Shown here one piece after another: positions 35,238 to 44,307 of a DNA stretch of 64,000 bases. Below the pieces are notes generated by a model that had not been told where the DNA came from, did not search any database, and was given only the letters and a program-made list of their open reading frames with translations. This DNA comes from Streptomyces genisteinicus (GTDB taxonomy: Bacteria > Actinomycetota > Actinomycetes > Streptomycetales > Streptomycetaceae), in contig NZ_CP060825.1 in NCBI RefSeq assembly GCF_014489615.1, positions 1,357,001 to 1,421,000 on the forward strand, written 5' to 3'. The position numbers and the translations under genes were made by a program. Position 1 is the first letter of the stretch. Each line of letters starts with the position of its first letter.

Positions 35238-36143
35238 CTAGTACACGCTGACCCCGTAGGCGCTGAGCGCCTCGGTGACCGGCTGGAAGAACGTCGTGCC
35301 GCCGGTCGAGCAGTTGCCGCTGCCGCCGGAGGTCAGGCCGATGGCCCTGCTCCCGGAGTACAACGGGCCGCCCGAGTCGCCCGGTTCGGCGCAGACGTTG
35401 GTACGGATCATGCCGTAGACGACGTCGCCGCCGCCGTAGTTGACGGTGGCGTTGAGGCCGGTGACGGTGCCGCTGTGGGTGCCGGTGGTGGAGCCGCGGC
35501 GGGTGACGGACATGCCGACGGTCGCGTTGGCCGCGCCGGTGATGTCGACGCCGCCGACGGTGCCCGGGTGGGCGAGCGAGGTGTTGGTGTAGCGCACCAG
35601 GCCGTAGTCGTTGCCGGGGAAGCTCGACCCGGCCGTGGGCCCGATGGCGGTGGTCCGGGCGGAGTTGGTGTACCAGGTGCCCGCGCCGTCGGTGCAGTGG
35701 CCGGCGGTCAGCAGGTAGTAGGTGCTGCCGCTGCGGACGTTGAAGCCGAGCGAGCAGCGCCAGCTGCTGGCGTAGATGGCGTCGCCGCCGGCGATGAGCT
35801 TGGAGAAGGTGCCCGGGGTGCGTTCGATGCGCAGGGCTCCGGCCTGCGGGCCCGCCTCGCGCTTGATGGCGGCGATCTCGGCGCGGGAGACGGTGGAGTC
35901 GGCGGTGACGACCAGGGTGCCGGTGGCCCGGTCGACGTGCCAGGCGGTGCCCGGCACGTCGGCTGCGAGCACGGCGTCGCTCGCGGCGGCGAGCTGGGCC
36001 GCGCCGAAGGTCCCTTGCTGGTCGGCGGAGGCGGTGGCGGTGGGGACGGCCAGCGCCGCGGCCGCGATCAGACCGGTGGCGGCGGCGAGCAGACGGCCCC
36101 GTCTGCCGGAGGTGCTGCCGGGGATGGTGCGCTTGATCCTCAC
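35238..36143 (-). CDS. Secreted S1-family serine protease, streptogrisin A/B type (shorter paralog)
   Basis: 301 residues from a GTG with GGGAGGA upstream. The signal peptide ends near ASA (about residue 41), the propeptide is about 75 residues (shorter than in the neighbouring paralog), and the mature enzyme begins near [20 protein letters not shown]. The triad is His in TAGHCTDG, Asp in GNDYGLV and Ser in [11 protein letters not shown]. The chymotrypsin-like pocket residues and the C-terminal GSGNCSTGG are typical of streptogrisins A/B. It is followed by very strong terminators. Expression is probably linked to nutrient limitation or development, as in other Streptomyces; no regulator is visible here. 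Confidence 0.95.
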   Translation of the reverse strand: MRIKRTIPGSTSGRRGRLLAAATGLIAAAALAVPTATASADQQGTFGAAQLAAASDAVLAADVPGTAWHVDRATGTLVVTADSTVSRAEIAAIKREAGPQAGALRIERTPGTFSKLIAGGDAIYASSWRCSLGFNVRSGSTYYLLTAGHCTDGAGTWYTNSARTTAIGPTAGSSFPGNDYGLVRYTNTSLAHPGTVGGVDITGAANATVGMSVTRRGSTTGTHSGTVTGLNATVNYGGGDVVYGMIRTNVCAEPGDSGGPLYSGSRAIGLTSGGSGNCSTGGTTFFQPVTEALSAYGVSVY

Positions 36144-36343
36144 GTGTCGTTCCTCCCGAGGGGAAAGGGGGCCCGTTCGTGGGGTCGGGGCCCGTGAGGC
36201 GCGGCCGGCGGGCAGGTGCCGTCCGTTTCCGGACAGTCCGTGCCCCTGGCGAGCGCTGGTCGGGAGTATTGGCGGCGCCAACCGGCCGCACAAGGGCGGG
36301 AATGCCTGACAAGGGCGGATTCCGGCCGCTGTTCGCGGGCACG

Positions 36344-36384
36344 GCGCGGCGCCCCGGGAGCCCTTCGCTCCCGGGGCGCCGCGC
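36344..36384 (-). terminator. Terminator of the long organosulfur-type operon
   Basis: A 17-bp perfect stem, 36344-36360 (GCGCGGCGCCCCGGGAG) with 36368-36384, around the loop CCCTTCG. It follows the DUF1684 gene by about 34 nt. The remainder of the 274-bp gap (36144-36417) holds only the protease gene's upstream region. Confidence 0.85.
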
Positions 36385-36417
36385 GGCGTGCCGCGCCCGG
36401 TCGTCCGGTGGGACGGA

Positions 36418-37221
36418 TCAGCCTTCCGCCAGGTTCCGCTCACCGGCGGCGACCGCCACCGGGAGGGTGTTCCCGGGCGGCGGGAAGGGGCAGATGAAGT
36501 GGTCGGCGAAGGCGCACGGCGGGAGCAGCGCGCGGTTGAAGTCGACGTCCACCGCGAGGTCGGCCGCGGGGGCCCCGGGCCGCAGGAAGCGGAACCGGTA
36601 GCTGCCGTCCCCGCTGGTGGCGTCGGCGAAGACCGCCCACAGCGAGCCGTCGGCCTCGACGGCCGCCCGGAGGGTGTGCTCGGTCCCGTCGAGCGCGAAG
36701 ACGATCTCGCCGCCGAGACCGAGCCCGCGTTCGCGTCCGTCCGCGTTCTCCACCCGGACGCTCCGGTGCTCCCCGTACGGCCGGAAGCGTCCCCGGACCC
36801 GCCAGCGGGGGTCGTACGGCGTGGCCTCGATGCCCGTGAACGCCCGGCGGGCCGGCGCACGGGGGTCGAAGTCCCGCACCGCCCAGAGCCCTTCGCGCCG
36901 CAGGACGACCAGCCGCCGGTCGCCGTGGGCGACCCGGGAAGCGGGGATGGGCGCATGATCGGGGGCGAGGGCGACGGTGCCGGTGAACGGCTTGCCGTCG
37001 AGGGTGAGGCCGTCCTCTCCGCCCGCGGTCAGCAGCACGTGGTCGCCGTCGTCCGCCCAGAGCCCCGGGACGGCCGGAATTCGCCCCTCGGGGTGGTCGG
37101 CGAGCCAGTGGGTGCCCGTCAGGGACAGCGGACCGTACGGCTCGCCGGCGCTCGCGATGCGCTGTTCGTGCCATTCCTGCCAGTCACGCCGGTCGTACCC
37201 GGCGGATGCGTCCGTGCTCAT
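36418..37221 (-). CDS. DUF1684-domain protein, last gene of the ABC/monooxygenase operon
   Basis: 267 residues, no signal peptide or membrane segment. Family features are [30 protein letters not shown] at the N-terminus, [20 protein letters not shown] in the middle, and the C-terminal [25 protein letters not shown], the most conserved DUF1684 block. No enzymatic activity is established for the family; conserved Asp, His, Cys and Asn residues in the C-terminal block could form an active site. It overlaps the upstream monooxygenase gene (ATGA), so it is produced together with the transporter and two flavin monooxygenases, and a hydrolytic or binding step in the same pathway is a reasonable inference. 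Confidence 0.85.
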   Translation of the reverse strand: MSTDASAGYDRRDWQEWHEQRIASAGEPYGPLSLTGTHWLADHPEGRIPAVPGLWADDGDHVLLTAGGEDGLTLDGKPFTGTVALAPDHAPIPASRVAHGDRRLVVLRREGLWAVRDFDPRAPARRAFTGIEATPYDPRWRVRGRFRPYGEHRSVRVENADGRERGLGLGGEIVFALDGTEHTLRAAVEADGSLWAVFADATSGDGSYRFRFLRPGAPAADLAVDVDFNRALLPPCAFADHFICPFPPPGNTLPVAVAAGERNLAEG

Positions 37222-38534
37222 GCCGCCGACCTTTCCACACCGGTCCCGGTGAGACCGAGGTGCTCGCGCAGCGTGGTGCCGGTGTACCGGGTGCGGAACA
37301 CGCCGCGCTCCTGGAGGAGCGGCACCACCGTGTCGACGAAGCCGTCGAGGCCGCCGGGGGTGAGGTGGGGCACGAGGATGAAGCCGTCGGCCGCGTCCCG
37401 CTCGACGAACTCGGCCATCGCGGCCGCCACCGCCGACGGGGTGCCGATGAACGACTGGCGGCTGGTGGTCTCGATGACCGTCTGCCGGATCGACAGCCCC
37501 TTCTCCTCGGAGAGCGCGCGCCAGCGGGCCGCCGCCTCGAACGGGTCGGCGTGGCGCACCCGGCCCTGGACGAGGGCGGAGTCCGGGTCCGGGTCGACGT
37601 CCGGCAGCGGTCCGTCGGGGTCGTACGCGGAGAGGTCCCGGCCCCAGACGAGTTCCAGCGCGTGGATCGCGTTCTGCGGGGAGATCTGCTGCCGGCGGAT
37701 CTCGGCGGCGCGCTCCTGGGCGTCGGCGGCGGTGTCCCCGAGGACGACCGTGACCCCGGGCATCAGCTTGAGGTCCTCCTCGCGGCGGCCGTGCCGGGGC
37801 AGCCGCCGCTTGACGTCGCGGTAGAAGGCCCGGCCGGCCTCCAGGGTTCCGTGCCGGGTGAAGATGACGTCGGCGGCCGAGGCGGCGAACTCCCGCCCCT
37901 CGTCGGAGTCCCCGGCCTGGATGACCACGGGCCGTCCCTGCGGGGAGCGGGGCGGGGTGCTCTCCCCGGCGATGGCGAAGTGGTCTCCGGACCAGGCGAA
38001 GGAGCGCTGCCCCGCGCCGGCCGCGTCCCACAGCGCGCGGGCCGCGGCGACGAACTCGGCGGCCCGGGTGTAGCGGTCGGCCCGGTCGAGGAACCCGCCG
38101 CGCCGGAAGTTCTCGCCGGTGAACGCGTCGGACGAGGTGACGACGTTCCAGGCGGCGCGGCCGCCGCTCAGCAGGTCCAGCGAGGCGAGGCGGCGGGCCA
38201 GCTCCCAGGGTTCGTTGAAGGTGGCGTTGACGGTGGCGGCCAGGCCGAGACGGTCGGTGACCGCCGCGAGGGCGTTCAGGACGGTGATCGACTCGGGCCT
38301 GCCGACGACGTCGAGGTCGTGGACGCGGCCCTTGTGCTCGCGCAGCCGCAGCCCCTCGGCGAGGAAGAAGAAGTCGAAGAGGCCGCGCTCCGCGGTGCGG
38401 GCGAGGTGGACGAAGGAGTCGAAGTCGATCTGGCTCCCGGACCGGGGATCGGCCCACACCGTGGTGTTGTTGACCCCGGGGAAGTGGGCGGCGAGGTGGA
38501 TCTGCTTGCGCGGCGGCGTCGGGCCGGTGGTCAT
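37218..38534 (-). CDS. LLM-class flavin-dependent monooxygenase, NtaA/SnaA/DszA group
   Basis: 438 residues. The TIM-barrel N-terminus QIHLAAHFPGVNNTTVW and the blocks GLFDFFFLAEGLRLREHKGRVHDLDVVGRPE, ATVNATFNEPWELARRLASLDLLSGGRAAWNVVTSSD and NFRRGGFL are diagnostic of the nitrilotriacetate/dibenzothiophene/pristinamycin monooxygenase group. These enzymes use reduced FMN supplied by a separate reductase and O2. The nearest functional analogues by context are CmoJ/YtnJ-type enzymes that attack N-acetyl-S-alkyl-cysteines. It overlaps its neighbours on both sides (ATGA junctions), so it is tightly co-translated. Confidence 0.92.
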   Translation of the reverse strand: MTTGPTPPRKQIHLAAHFPGVNNTTVWADPRSGSQIDFDSFVHLARTAERGLFDFFFLAEGLRLREHKGRVHDLDVVGRPESITVLNALAAVTDRLGLAATVNATFNEPWELARRLASLDLLSGGRAAWNVVTSSDAFTGENFRRGGFLDRADRYTRAAEFVAAARALWDAAGAGQRSFAWSGDHFAIAGESTPPRSPQGRPVVIQAGDSDEGREFAASAADVIFTRHGTLEAGRAFYRDVKRRLPRHGRREEDLKLMPGVTVVLGDTAADAQERAAEIRRQQISPQNAIHALELVWGRDLSAYDPDGPLPDVDPDPDSALVQGRVRHADPFEAAARWRALSEEKGLSIRQTVIETTSRQSFIGTPSAVAAAMAEFVERDAADGFILVPHLTPGGLDGFVDTVVPLLQERGVFRTRYTGTTLREHLGLTGTGVERSAA

Positions 38535-39568
38535 GAGGCTCCCCCGGTGGTGGCGAAGTGGTTGGCGGGGCGGGCGAGCCGGAGGTGCCCGCGCAGGGTG
38601 GTGTCCTCGTACCGGTCGCGGAACAGGCCCCGCTCGCGCAGGGCGGCGACGGTGCCCGCGGTGAGCCGGGCTAGGCCGGTGTCCGGGGCCAGGGGCACGA
38701 GGTGGAAGCCGTCCACGGCGCCGCCGGCGTGCCACCGGGCGATCAGGTCCGCGAGTCCGGCGGGGCTGCCGCCGAAGTGTCCGCCGCCCGGCGCGGAGGC
38801 GGCGGGCCCGTCACCGAGGTCGACGACGAGGGTGGCGAGGATCCGCAGCGTCCCCGGGTCCCGGCCCAGGGCGGCGGCCCGGGCACGGAGTTCCGTGCCC
38901 CGGGCCGCCGTCTCCTCGGCGGTCCCGGCCCGCAGCAGCACGACGTCGGCGTGGCGGGCCGCGGTGTCCCGGCTCACCGCCGCCGACGCGTCGACGACGG
39001 TGACGGGGTGGCCCTGCGGCGGCCGGGGCACGATCGACGGCCCCCGGACGCCGAAGGCCGTGCCCCGGTAGTCGACGTAGTGGAGCTTGTCGCGGTCGAC
39101 GAAGCGGCCTGTCGGCGTGTCGCGTATCTCGGCGTCGTCCTCCCAGCTGTCCCACAGCAGCCGCGAGACCTCTGCCACCTCGCCCGCCTCCGCCCAGGCG
39201 GCTTCGGGGCCGAGGAGTTCCCGGCGGCCGACGAGCCGGTTCTCCGCGGCCGATGTCGACACATCGACACGCCAGCCCGCCCGGCCCCGGCTGACCCAGT
39301 CGAGGGTGGCGACACCCGCCTGCACGTGGAACGGCTCGGTGTGGGTGGTGGTCACGGTGGGCACCAGGCCGATCCGGCGGGTCTCCGGCGCGATCCGGGC
39401 GAGGGCCCCGAGCGCGTCGGGACCGGGGCCGCCGAAGGAGTCGGCCAGGGTGACGAAGTCGAGCAGCCCCTCCTCGGCGGTCCGGGCGAGCCCGAGAAGC
39501 CGGCCGGGGTCGTCATGGGGCGGTCCGCCGATCTCGGCGGCGAGGTGGAGCGGGGCGGGGGCTGGCAT
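38531..39568 (-). CDS. LLM-class flavin-dependent oxidoreductase, second monooxygenase
   Basis: 345 residues, a shorter luciferase-like TIM barrel. PLHLAAEIGGPPHDDPGRLLGLARTAEEGLLDFVTLADSF, ARIAPETRRIGLVPTVTTTHTEPFHVQAGVATLDWVSRGRAGWRVDVSTS and the late GFHLVPLAPD are visible. It is related to but clearly distinct from the next gene, as CmoO is from CmoJ in B. subtilis. It starts 39 nt after the binding-protein stop and overlaps the next monooxygenase gene (ATGA). A partner flavin reductase is not obvious in the operon, unless the FAD/NAD(P)-binding protein upstream serves. Confidence 0.9.
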   Translation of the reverse strand: MPAPAPLHLAAEIGGPPHDDPGRLLGLARTAEEGLLDFVTLADSFGGPGPDALGALARIAPETRRIGLVPTVTTTHTEPFHVQAGVATLDWVSRGRAGWRVDVSTSAAENRLVGRRELLGPEAAWAEAGEVAEVSRLLWDSWEDDAEIRDTPTGRFVDRDKLHYVDYRGTAFGVRGPSIVPRPPQGHPVTVVDASAAVSRDTAARHADVVLLRAGTAEETAARGTELRARAAALGRDPGTLRILATLVVDLGDGPAASAPGGGHFGGSPAGLADLIARWHAGGAVDGFHLVPLAPDTGLARLTAGTVAALRERGLFRDRYEDTTLRGHLRLARPANHFATTGGAS

Positions 39569-39607
39569 GGAACGGCCTTTCGGTGGCGACGGGGTCGGGT
39601 CTGCGGG

Positions 39608-40579
39608 TCAGTCCCGCGGCTTGGGCAGACCCGGCGGGTTGATCTCCGACTTCGGGACGGCCTCGCTCGCCAGACCCCAGCGGTCCAGCACCTTGGCGTA
39701 GGAGCCGTCCTGGATGACGTGGTCGATCGCGGCGGCGTACGCCTCGACCAGGCCGCTGTCCTTCTTCGTGGTGGCCGCGATCTTGCCCTGCACCTGGTCG
39801 CCGCCGCCGGAGAGCTTGCCGGCGATCTCGGTCTGGCCGGCGGAGGCGACGTGGTAGGCGGCGGACGGGTGGGGGCCGAGGTGGGCGTCGATCCGTCCGG
39901 ACTGGAGGGCGAGGTAGTAGTCGGTGTCCTTCTGGAAGTACACGATGTCCACCGGATCGCGCCCGGCCTTCTCGTTCTGCTCGCTCCAGTCGACCAGGAT
40001 CTTCTCCTGGTTGGTACCGGAGGAGACCGAGATCTTCTTGCCCGCGACGTCGGCGGGCCCCTTGATGGCGCCCGCGCCCTTCTTCGTCTCGAAGGCCAGG
40101 TCGTCGAGCCGGTAGGTGGCGAAGTCGTACTTCTCCTTGCGCTCCTCGGTCACGGTGACGTTGGAGAACACGGCGTCGAACTTGGAGCTGTCCAGCCCGA
40201 CGAAGAGGTTCTCCCAGGAGACCGCCTCGAACTCCACCTTCAGGCCGAGGGTGTCGGCGACCAGGGTCGCCAGGTCGATCTCGGACCCGATACGGGTCTT
40301 GTCGTCGGTGGCGTAGAAGCCGAGCGGGGGCGAGGCGTCGGCGCTCGCGCCGATGCGCAGCGTGCCGCGCTCCCGGATCGCGGCGGGCAGCTTCGCCGCC
40401 GCGGCGTCGTTCTTCTTGCCGCGGATGCGGTCCTGGTCGGGGCCGATGTTGATGCCGGCGCCCTTGTGCCCGTCGGGCCGGACGGTGTTGTCGGCGGCGT
40501 CGCTCGTCCCGCAGGCGGTGAGGAGTGCGGAGGCGGCGAGAGTGGCGGCGGCGGCCAGAAGGGTGCGGCGGGACGGCAC
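39608..40579 (-). CDS. Amino-acid ABC transporter substrate-binding lipoprotein 1
   Basis: 323 residues from the GTG at 40579, which has AAGGAG 8 nt upstream and begins at once with a lipoprotein signal (SRRTLLAAAATLAASALLTAC, lipobox LTAC). The class 3 polar amino-acid binding fold follows (RGTLRIGASADASPPLGFY, FDAVFSNVTVTEERKEKYDFAT). A longer in-frame reading back to a GTG at 40732, overlapping the ATPase stop, would add 51 residues made mostly of a GPxVPP repeat; I reject it as a start because the signal peptide would then be internal. It is one of two binding proteins serving the cluster. Confidence 0.92.
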   Translation of the reverse strand: MPSRRTLLAAAATLAASALLTACGTSDAADNTVRPDGHKGAGINIGPDQDRIRGKKNDAAAAKLPAAIRERGTLRIGASADASPPLGFYATDDKTRIGSEIDLATLVADTLGLKVEFEAVSWENLFVGLDSSKFDAVFSNVTVTEERKEKYDFATYRLDDLAFETKKGAGAIKGPADVAGKKISVSSGTNQEKILVDWSEQNEKAGRDPVDIVYFQKDTDYYLALQSGRIDAHLGPHPSAAYHVASAGQTEIAGKLSGGGDQVQGKIAATTKKDSGLVEAYAAAIDHVIQDGSYAKVLDRWGLASEAVPKSEINPPGLPKPRD

Positions 40580-40619
40580 GGTGTGCTCCTTGCGACGAGT
40601 GGCGGTACGGGAGAGGGAC

Positions 40620-40727
40620 GGGACGAACGGCCCGCGGGCGAACGGCGGGACGACCGGCCCGGGAACGGAGGCCGGGACGAACGGCCCGCGGACGACCGGC
40701 GGGACGAGCGGCCCGGGAGCGGTGGCG
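40620..40727. repeat. Four tandem 27-bp repeats between ATPase and binding-protein genes
   Basis: Two 54-bp units (40620-40673 and 40674-40727) are near identical, and each is itself two related 27-bp halves starting GGGACGA(A/C)CGGCCCG. They fill almost the whole spacer within the operon. The 27-bp length is a multiple of three and keeps an open frame. Confidence 0.85.
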
Positions 40728-40728
40728 C

Positions 40729-41493
40729 TCACAGGACCTTGGAGAGGAAGGCACGGGTGCGCTCCTGGCGGGGGCTGTCGAGCACCTCGCCGGGCGGGCC
40801 CTGTTCGACGATCCGGCCGTCGTCCATGAAGACGACGGTGTCGGCGACCTCGCGGGCGAAGCCGATCTCATGGGTGACGACGATCATCGTGGTGCCCTGG
40901 GCCGCGAGGTCCTTGATGACGTCGAGGACCTCGCCCACGAGTTCCGGGTCGAGCGCCGAGGTCGGCTCGTCGAACAGCAGCAGCTTCGGTTCGAGGGCGA
41001 GGGCGCGGGCGATGGCCACCCGCTGCTGCTGGCCGCCCGAGAGCTGCTTGGGATAGGCGGCGGCCTTGTCGGCGAGCCCGACGCGCGCCAGCAGCTTCTC
41101 CGCGGCGGCGACCGCCTCCCTGCGGGGGCGGCCGAGGGCGGAGACGGGGGCCTCGACGATGTTGTCGAGGACCGTCAGGTGCGGGAAGAGGTTGAAGTTC
41201 TGGAAGACGAAGCCGATCCGGGTGCGCTGCTTGAGCACCTCCCGCTCGGGGAGTTCGTACAGCTTGTCCCCCGAGCGGCGGTAGCCGATCAGGGTTCCGT
41301 CGACGCTGACCCAGCCGCGGTCGACCTTCTCCAGGTGGTTGATGGTGCGCAGCAGCGTCGACTTCCCCGATCCGGACGGGCCGAGGACGACGGTGACCTC
41401 ACCGGTGCGCACGTCGAGGTCGATGCCGCGCAGCACCTCCAGCGACCCGAAACTCTTGTGGACGGACCGGACTTCGACCATGGCGTCGCTCAT
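40729..41493 (-). CDS. Polar amino-acid ABC transporter ATP-binding protein
   Basis: 254 residues of the GlnQ/HisP/TcyN class. Walker A is GPSGSGKSTLLR, Q-loop VFQNFNLFPHLTVLDN, signature LSGGQQQRVAIARALA, Walker B LLLFDEPTSALDPE and H-loop VTHEIGFA. It overlaps the upstream permease gene by 4 nt (ATGA). As the only ATPase of the cluster, it must serve both permeases and both binding proteins, as TcyN does in B. subtilis. Confidence 0.95.
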   Translation of the reverse strand: MSDAMVEVRSVHKSFGSLEVLRGIDLDVRTGEVTVVLGPSGSGKSTLLRTINHLEKVDRGWVSVDGTLIGYRRSGDKLYELPEREVLKQRTRIGFVFQNFNLFPHLTVLDNIVEAPVSALGRPRREAVAAAEKLLARVGLADKAAAYPKQLSGGQQQRVAIARALALEPKLLLFDEPTSALDPELVGEVLDVIKDLAAQGTTMIVVTHEIGFAREVADTVVFMDDGRIVEQGPPGEVLDSPRQERTRAFLSKVL

Positions 41494-42419
41494 CGCGCTG
41501 CTCCCTTGGCGTAGTGGCGTTCGACGTAGTGCTGGAGGACGGAGAGCGCGGTGGTCAGGAGGATGTACCAGACCGTGGCGACCATCAGCAGCGGCACGAC
41601 CCGGCCGTTGCGTCCGTAGACGACCTGGACCTGGTAGAAGAGCTCACCGATCGCCATGACGGAGACGATCGAGGTGCCCTTGAAGAGCGAGATGATCTCG
41701 TTGGCGGCGTTCGGCAGGATGGAGCGCATCGCCTGAGGCAGCACGATGCGGCGGGCCTGCCGCAGCCGGGGGATGCCGAGCGCCGCGGCGGCCTCGGTCT
41801 GCCCGCTGTCGACGGAGAGCACTCCGGCGCGCACGATCTCGGCCGCGTAGGCCGCCTGGTGCAGCGCGAGCCCGAGGACGGCGGCGCTCATCGCGCCGAC
41901 CAGGCCCATCGTGTCGAAGGAGACGAAGCCCGGCCCGAACGGGATGCCGAACTGGAGCTCCTTGTAGAGGTAGGCGAGGTTGAACCAGAACAGCAGCTGC
42001 ACGATCAGCGGGATCGACCGGAACGCCCAGATGTAGGTGAAGGCGACACCGGAGAGGAAGCGGCTGCGGGAGAGCCGCATGAAGGCGAGCAGGATGCCGA
42101 GGGCGAAGCCGATGGCGGTGCCGTAGAAGGTGAGCTGGAGGGTGACCCAGACGGCCTTCACGACGGTCTCCGCGGTGAAGAACCGGGCGAAGACGTCCCA
42201 TTCCCAGCCGGGGTTGGTGATCAGGCCATGGGCGAACTGGGCGACCACCACCGCCGTCGCGGCGACGGCGACCCACCGCCAGGGGTGGCGCAGGCGCACG
42301 ATCCGCAGCTGCGGCACTTCGGGGGCGGGGGCTTCGGGGGCGGGCGCTTCGGCCGGGGCCGTGCCCGGAGGGTCCGGCGGCGGGGGCCCGGCGGTGGGCG
42401 GATCGGTGGCGAGGGACAT
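41490..42419 (-). CDS. Polar amino-acid ABC transporter permease 1
   Basis: 309 residues. A Pro/Ala-rich cytoplasmic tail of about 45 residues is followed by five membrane segments. The EAA loop is AAALGIPRLRQARRIVLPQAMRSILPNAANEIISLFKGTS, matching the HisMQ/GlnP subfamily. It is preceded by a 103-bp gap after the FAD-binding-protein gene, the largest gap inside the operon apart from the repeat spacer. It pairs with the second permease encoded two genes upstream to form a heterodimeric channel. Confidence 0.94.
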   Translation of the reverse strand: MSLATDPPTAGPPPPDPPGTAPAEAPAPEAPAPEVPQLRIVRLRHPWRWVAVAATAVVVAQFAHGLITNPGWEWDVFARFFTAETVVKAVWVTLQLTFYGTAIGFALGILLAFMRLSRSRFLSGVAFTYIWAFRSIPLIVQLLFWFNLAYLYKELQFGIPFGPGFVSFDTMGLVGAMSAAVLGLALHQAAYAAEIVRAGVLSVDSGQTEAAAALGIPRLRQARRIVLPQAMRSILPNAANEIISLFKGTSIVSVMAIGELFYQVQVVYGRNGRVVPLLMVATVWYILLTTALSVLQHYVERHYAKGAAR

Positions 42420-42522
42420 GGCGGTTCCCGGGGTGCGGTGGGAGGGACGGGGGTCTGCGTGCGCGCGTCGCGCACGGTGCGGGCACGGCCCGCGGGGCGG
42501 CGCGGCTGCGGGAGGCCCGGTG

Positions 42523-44307
42523 TCAGGCGGGCCGGCGGGCCGCGTCGCCGGCGCCGGGACACTCCAGGTCCCGCAGGAGGGTGAGCGCGGCCCGCGCGGT
42601 CGCGTCGTTCTGCCGGAACGCCGGTCCGCCGGTGCGCGGCCGGGGGAACGCGCCCCCGCCGTGCGCGGTGGTGTGCGGGCCGAGCGCGAACCGGCGCGGA
42701 TGCGCCCGTCCGGCGCGGTCGAGCACCCGCCCGTCGGCGGGGTCCACGGCGAGCAGCCCTCCTGCGCCGGACGCGGCGCCGTCCTCGTACAGGGACCGCA
42801 TCAGCGGGCTGCGGGTGAGTTCCCTGGTCGCATCGGGCAGCCGGGCCTCGACCAGGGCGCGGGCCTCGATCCGTTCGCCGGGCAGGGTGGCTCCGGTGGC
42901 GGCGAACACCCCGCGCTCCTCGTCCGCGGTGACGGCGATGTCCGGACCGGCGAAGCGGACGACACCCGCCCGTGAGAGGGCCAGCAGCTGCCGCAGCCGG
43001 GGCCCGGGCGGGCCGGAGGCGAGGTAGCTGAAGAAGCCGTGCCAGCCGCCGTCGATGTCACCCCCCAGGGTGAGCAACTGGCCGTAGACGGAGAGCAGCC
43101 CGTGGAAGACGGCGAGGTCCTGGCTGTACCGCGGGTCGTGGCGGCGGTCGAGGTCCGCGGCGATGTGGGCGCGCAGCTCCTCCTGGAGCTCCTCGGCCGA
43201 GGTGTGGCGCACTCCGGCGAGCGGGCGGTCGAGCGCGGCGAGGTCGAGCCGGTCGGCGGGGTCGGGCACCGCGACGGCGGCGAGCGCGGCCAGTTCGGGG
43301 CTGCCCGGTGGCGCGGCGGCGTACGCCTTCTCGAAGTCGGGCCAGGGCGACGCGGTGCGCTCGGGGTGGGCGGTGAACAGCCGGTGGTAGTGGGCCCAGC
43401 CGAGCTCTTTGGCGACGAGTGGCCAGATGTCGCGCCGGAAGTCGGGGCGCGGGGCGCGGTCGCGCAGCTCGGCGATCTGCTGCGGTCCGAAGAAGCGGGG
43501 CAGCGGCGGGCGTTCGGCGGTGGTGTAGCCGATCTTGGAGCGGTACGGCACGCCCCGGCGCGAGCCGACCCAGAGCACCGGCTCGCGCCCGGACGGCAGG
43601 TACTCCCCGTCGTGGTGGCGGCCGCCCCGGCCCTCGGTGAGCAGCACCATGAGGTCGACGAAGGCGAGCCCGAACCCGCGGACGAGGACCGGTTCCCCGG
43701 CGGGCAGGGCGTCGAGGTCGGCGTCGGCGGTGAAGTCCGGCGGCAGGTGGAGGAGCCCGTGGCGGCGGGCGAAGGCGGCCAGGCGCCGCTGCTCGGCGTC
43801 CGGTCCGGCATCCAGGTGGCCGAGGGCGAGCACCACCGCGTCTGCCTCCAGGGGAAGGTCGCGGCCGGCCAGCCGTACGCGCTGCCGTCCGCCGGGGGTC
43901 CCCTCGACCCGCAGGGCGGTGGTGCGGTGCTCGTGCACGGTGACGGTCGGGGGCAGGGCGGCCCGGGCGCGCTCGTACACCCAGCGCAGATAGGCCGACT
44001 GCTCCCGCCGGGTGGGGAAGCGCTGCCCGTCGGTTCCGGACCACTCGGCGTACGTGGGGCCGGGTACGACGGGGCCGTCCTGGCGGACGGTGTCGTCGGT
44101 GAACATGGTGACGTCCTGGGCCATGGAGTTCATCCACAGCAGGGGCGACTGGTCGTGGCGCCATATCCGTCCGCCGCCGGGCGGGTGGGGGTCGACGAGG
44201 TGGATGTCGAGGGGCAGCCCGCCGTACAGCTCGGGCAGGCTGGCCGCGAGTCTCTCCAGGACGCCGGTCCCCCGCGGCCCGGCGCCGATGATCGCGAGGG
44301 AGGTCAC
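42523..44307 (-). CDS. FAD/NAD(P)-binding protein between the two permease genes
   Basis: 594 residues from a GTG overlapping the permease stop (GTGA). The N-terminal dinucleotide-binding motif SLAIIGAGPRGTGVLERL, then PHPPGGGRIWRHDQSPLLWMNSMAQDVTMFTD and ADAVVLALGHLDAG, belong to the FAD-NAD(P)-binding family (Pfam FAD_NAD_binding_9). There is no membrane segment. Members occur beside amino-acid transporters and in natural-product clusters; activities are poorly known, possibly amine or sulfur oxidation or flavin reduction. Its position within the transporter operon ties it to the same substrate. It has no counterpart in the B. subtilis ytmI operon. Confidence 0.88.
   Translation of the reverse strand: MTSLAIIGAGPRGTGVLERLAASLPELYGGLPLDIHLVDPHPPGGGRIWRHDQSPLLWMNSMAQDVTMFTDDTVRQDGPVVPGPTYAEWSGTDGQRFPTRREQSAYLRWVYERARAALPPTVTVHEHRTTALRVEGTPGGRQRVRLAGRDLPLEADAVVLALGHLDAGPDAEQRRLAAFARRHGLLHLPPDFTADADLDALPAGEPVLVRGFGLAFVDLMVLLTEGRGGRHHDGEYLPSGREPVLWVGSRRGVPYRSKIGYTTAERPPLPRFFGPQQIAELRDRAPRPDFRRDIWPLVAKELGWAHYHRLFTAHPERTASPWPDFEKAYAAAPPGSPELAALAAVAVPDPADRLDLAALDRPLAGVRHTSAEELQEELRAHIAADLDRRHDPRYSQDLAVFHGLLSVYGQLLTLGGDIDGGWHGFFSYLASGPPGPRLRQLLALSRAGVVRFAGPDIAVTADEERGVFAATGATLPGERIEARALVEARLPDATRELTRSPLMRSLYEDGAASGAGGLLAVDPADGRVLDRAGRAHPRRFALGPHTTAHGGGAFPRPRTGGPAFRQNDATARAALTLLRDLECPGAGDAARRPA

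Noticed and set aside
33860..36143. Two S1 proteases as a recent tandem duplication or one operon
   Set aside because: They differ greatly in propeptide length and sequence and are separated by two strong terminators, so they are independent diverged genes.
39608..40732. N-terminally extended binding protein with GPxVPP repeats
   Set aside because: The internal GTG at 40579 has AAGGAG and begins the lipoprotein signal; an extension would bury that signal. The repeats are reported as DNA repeats instead.
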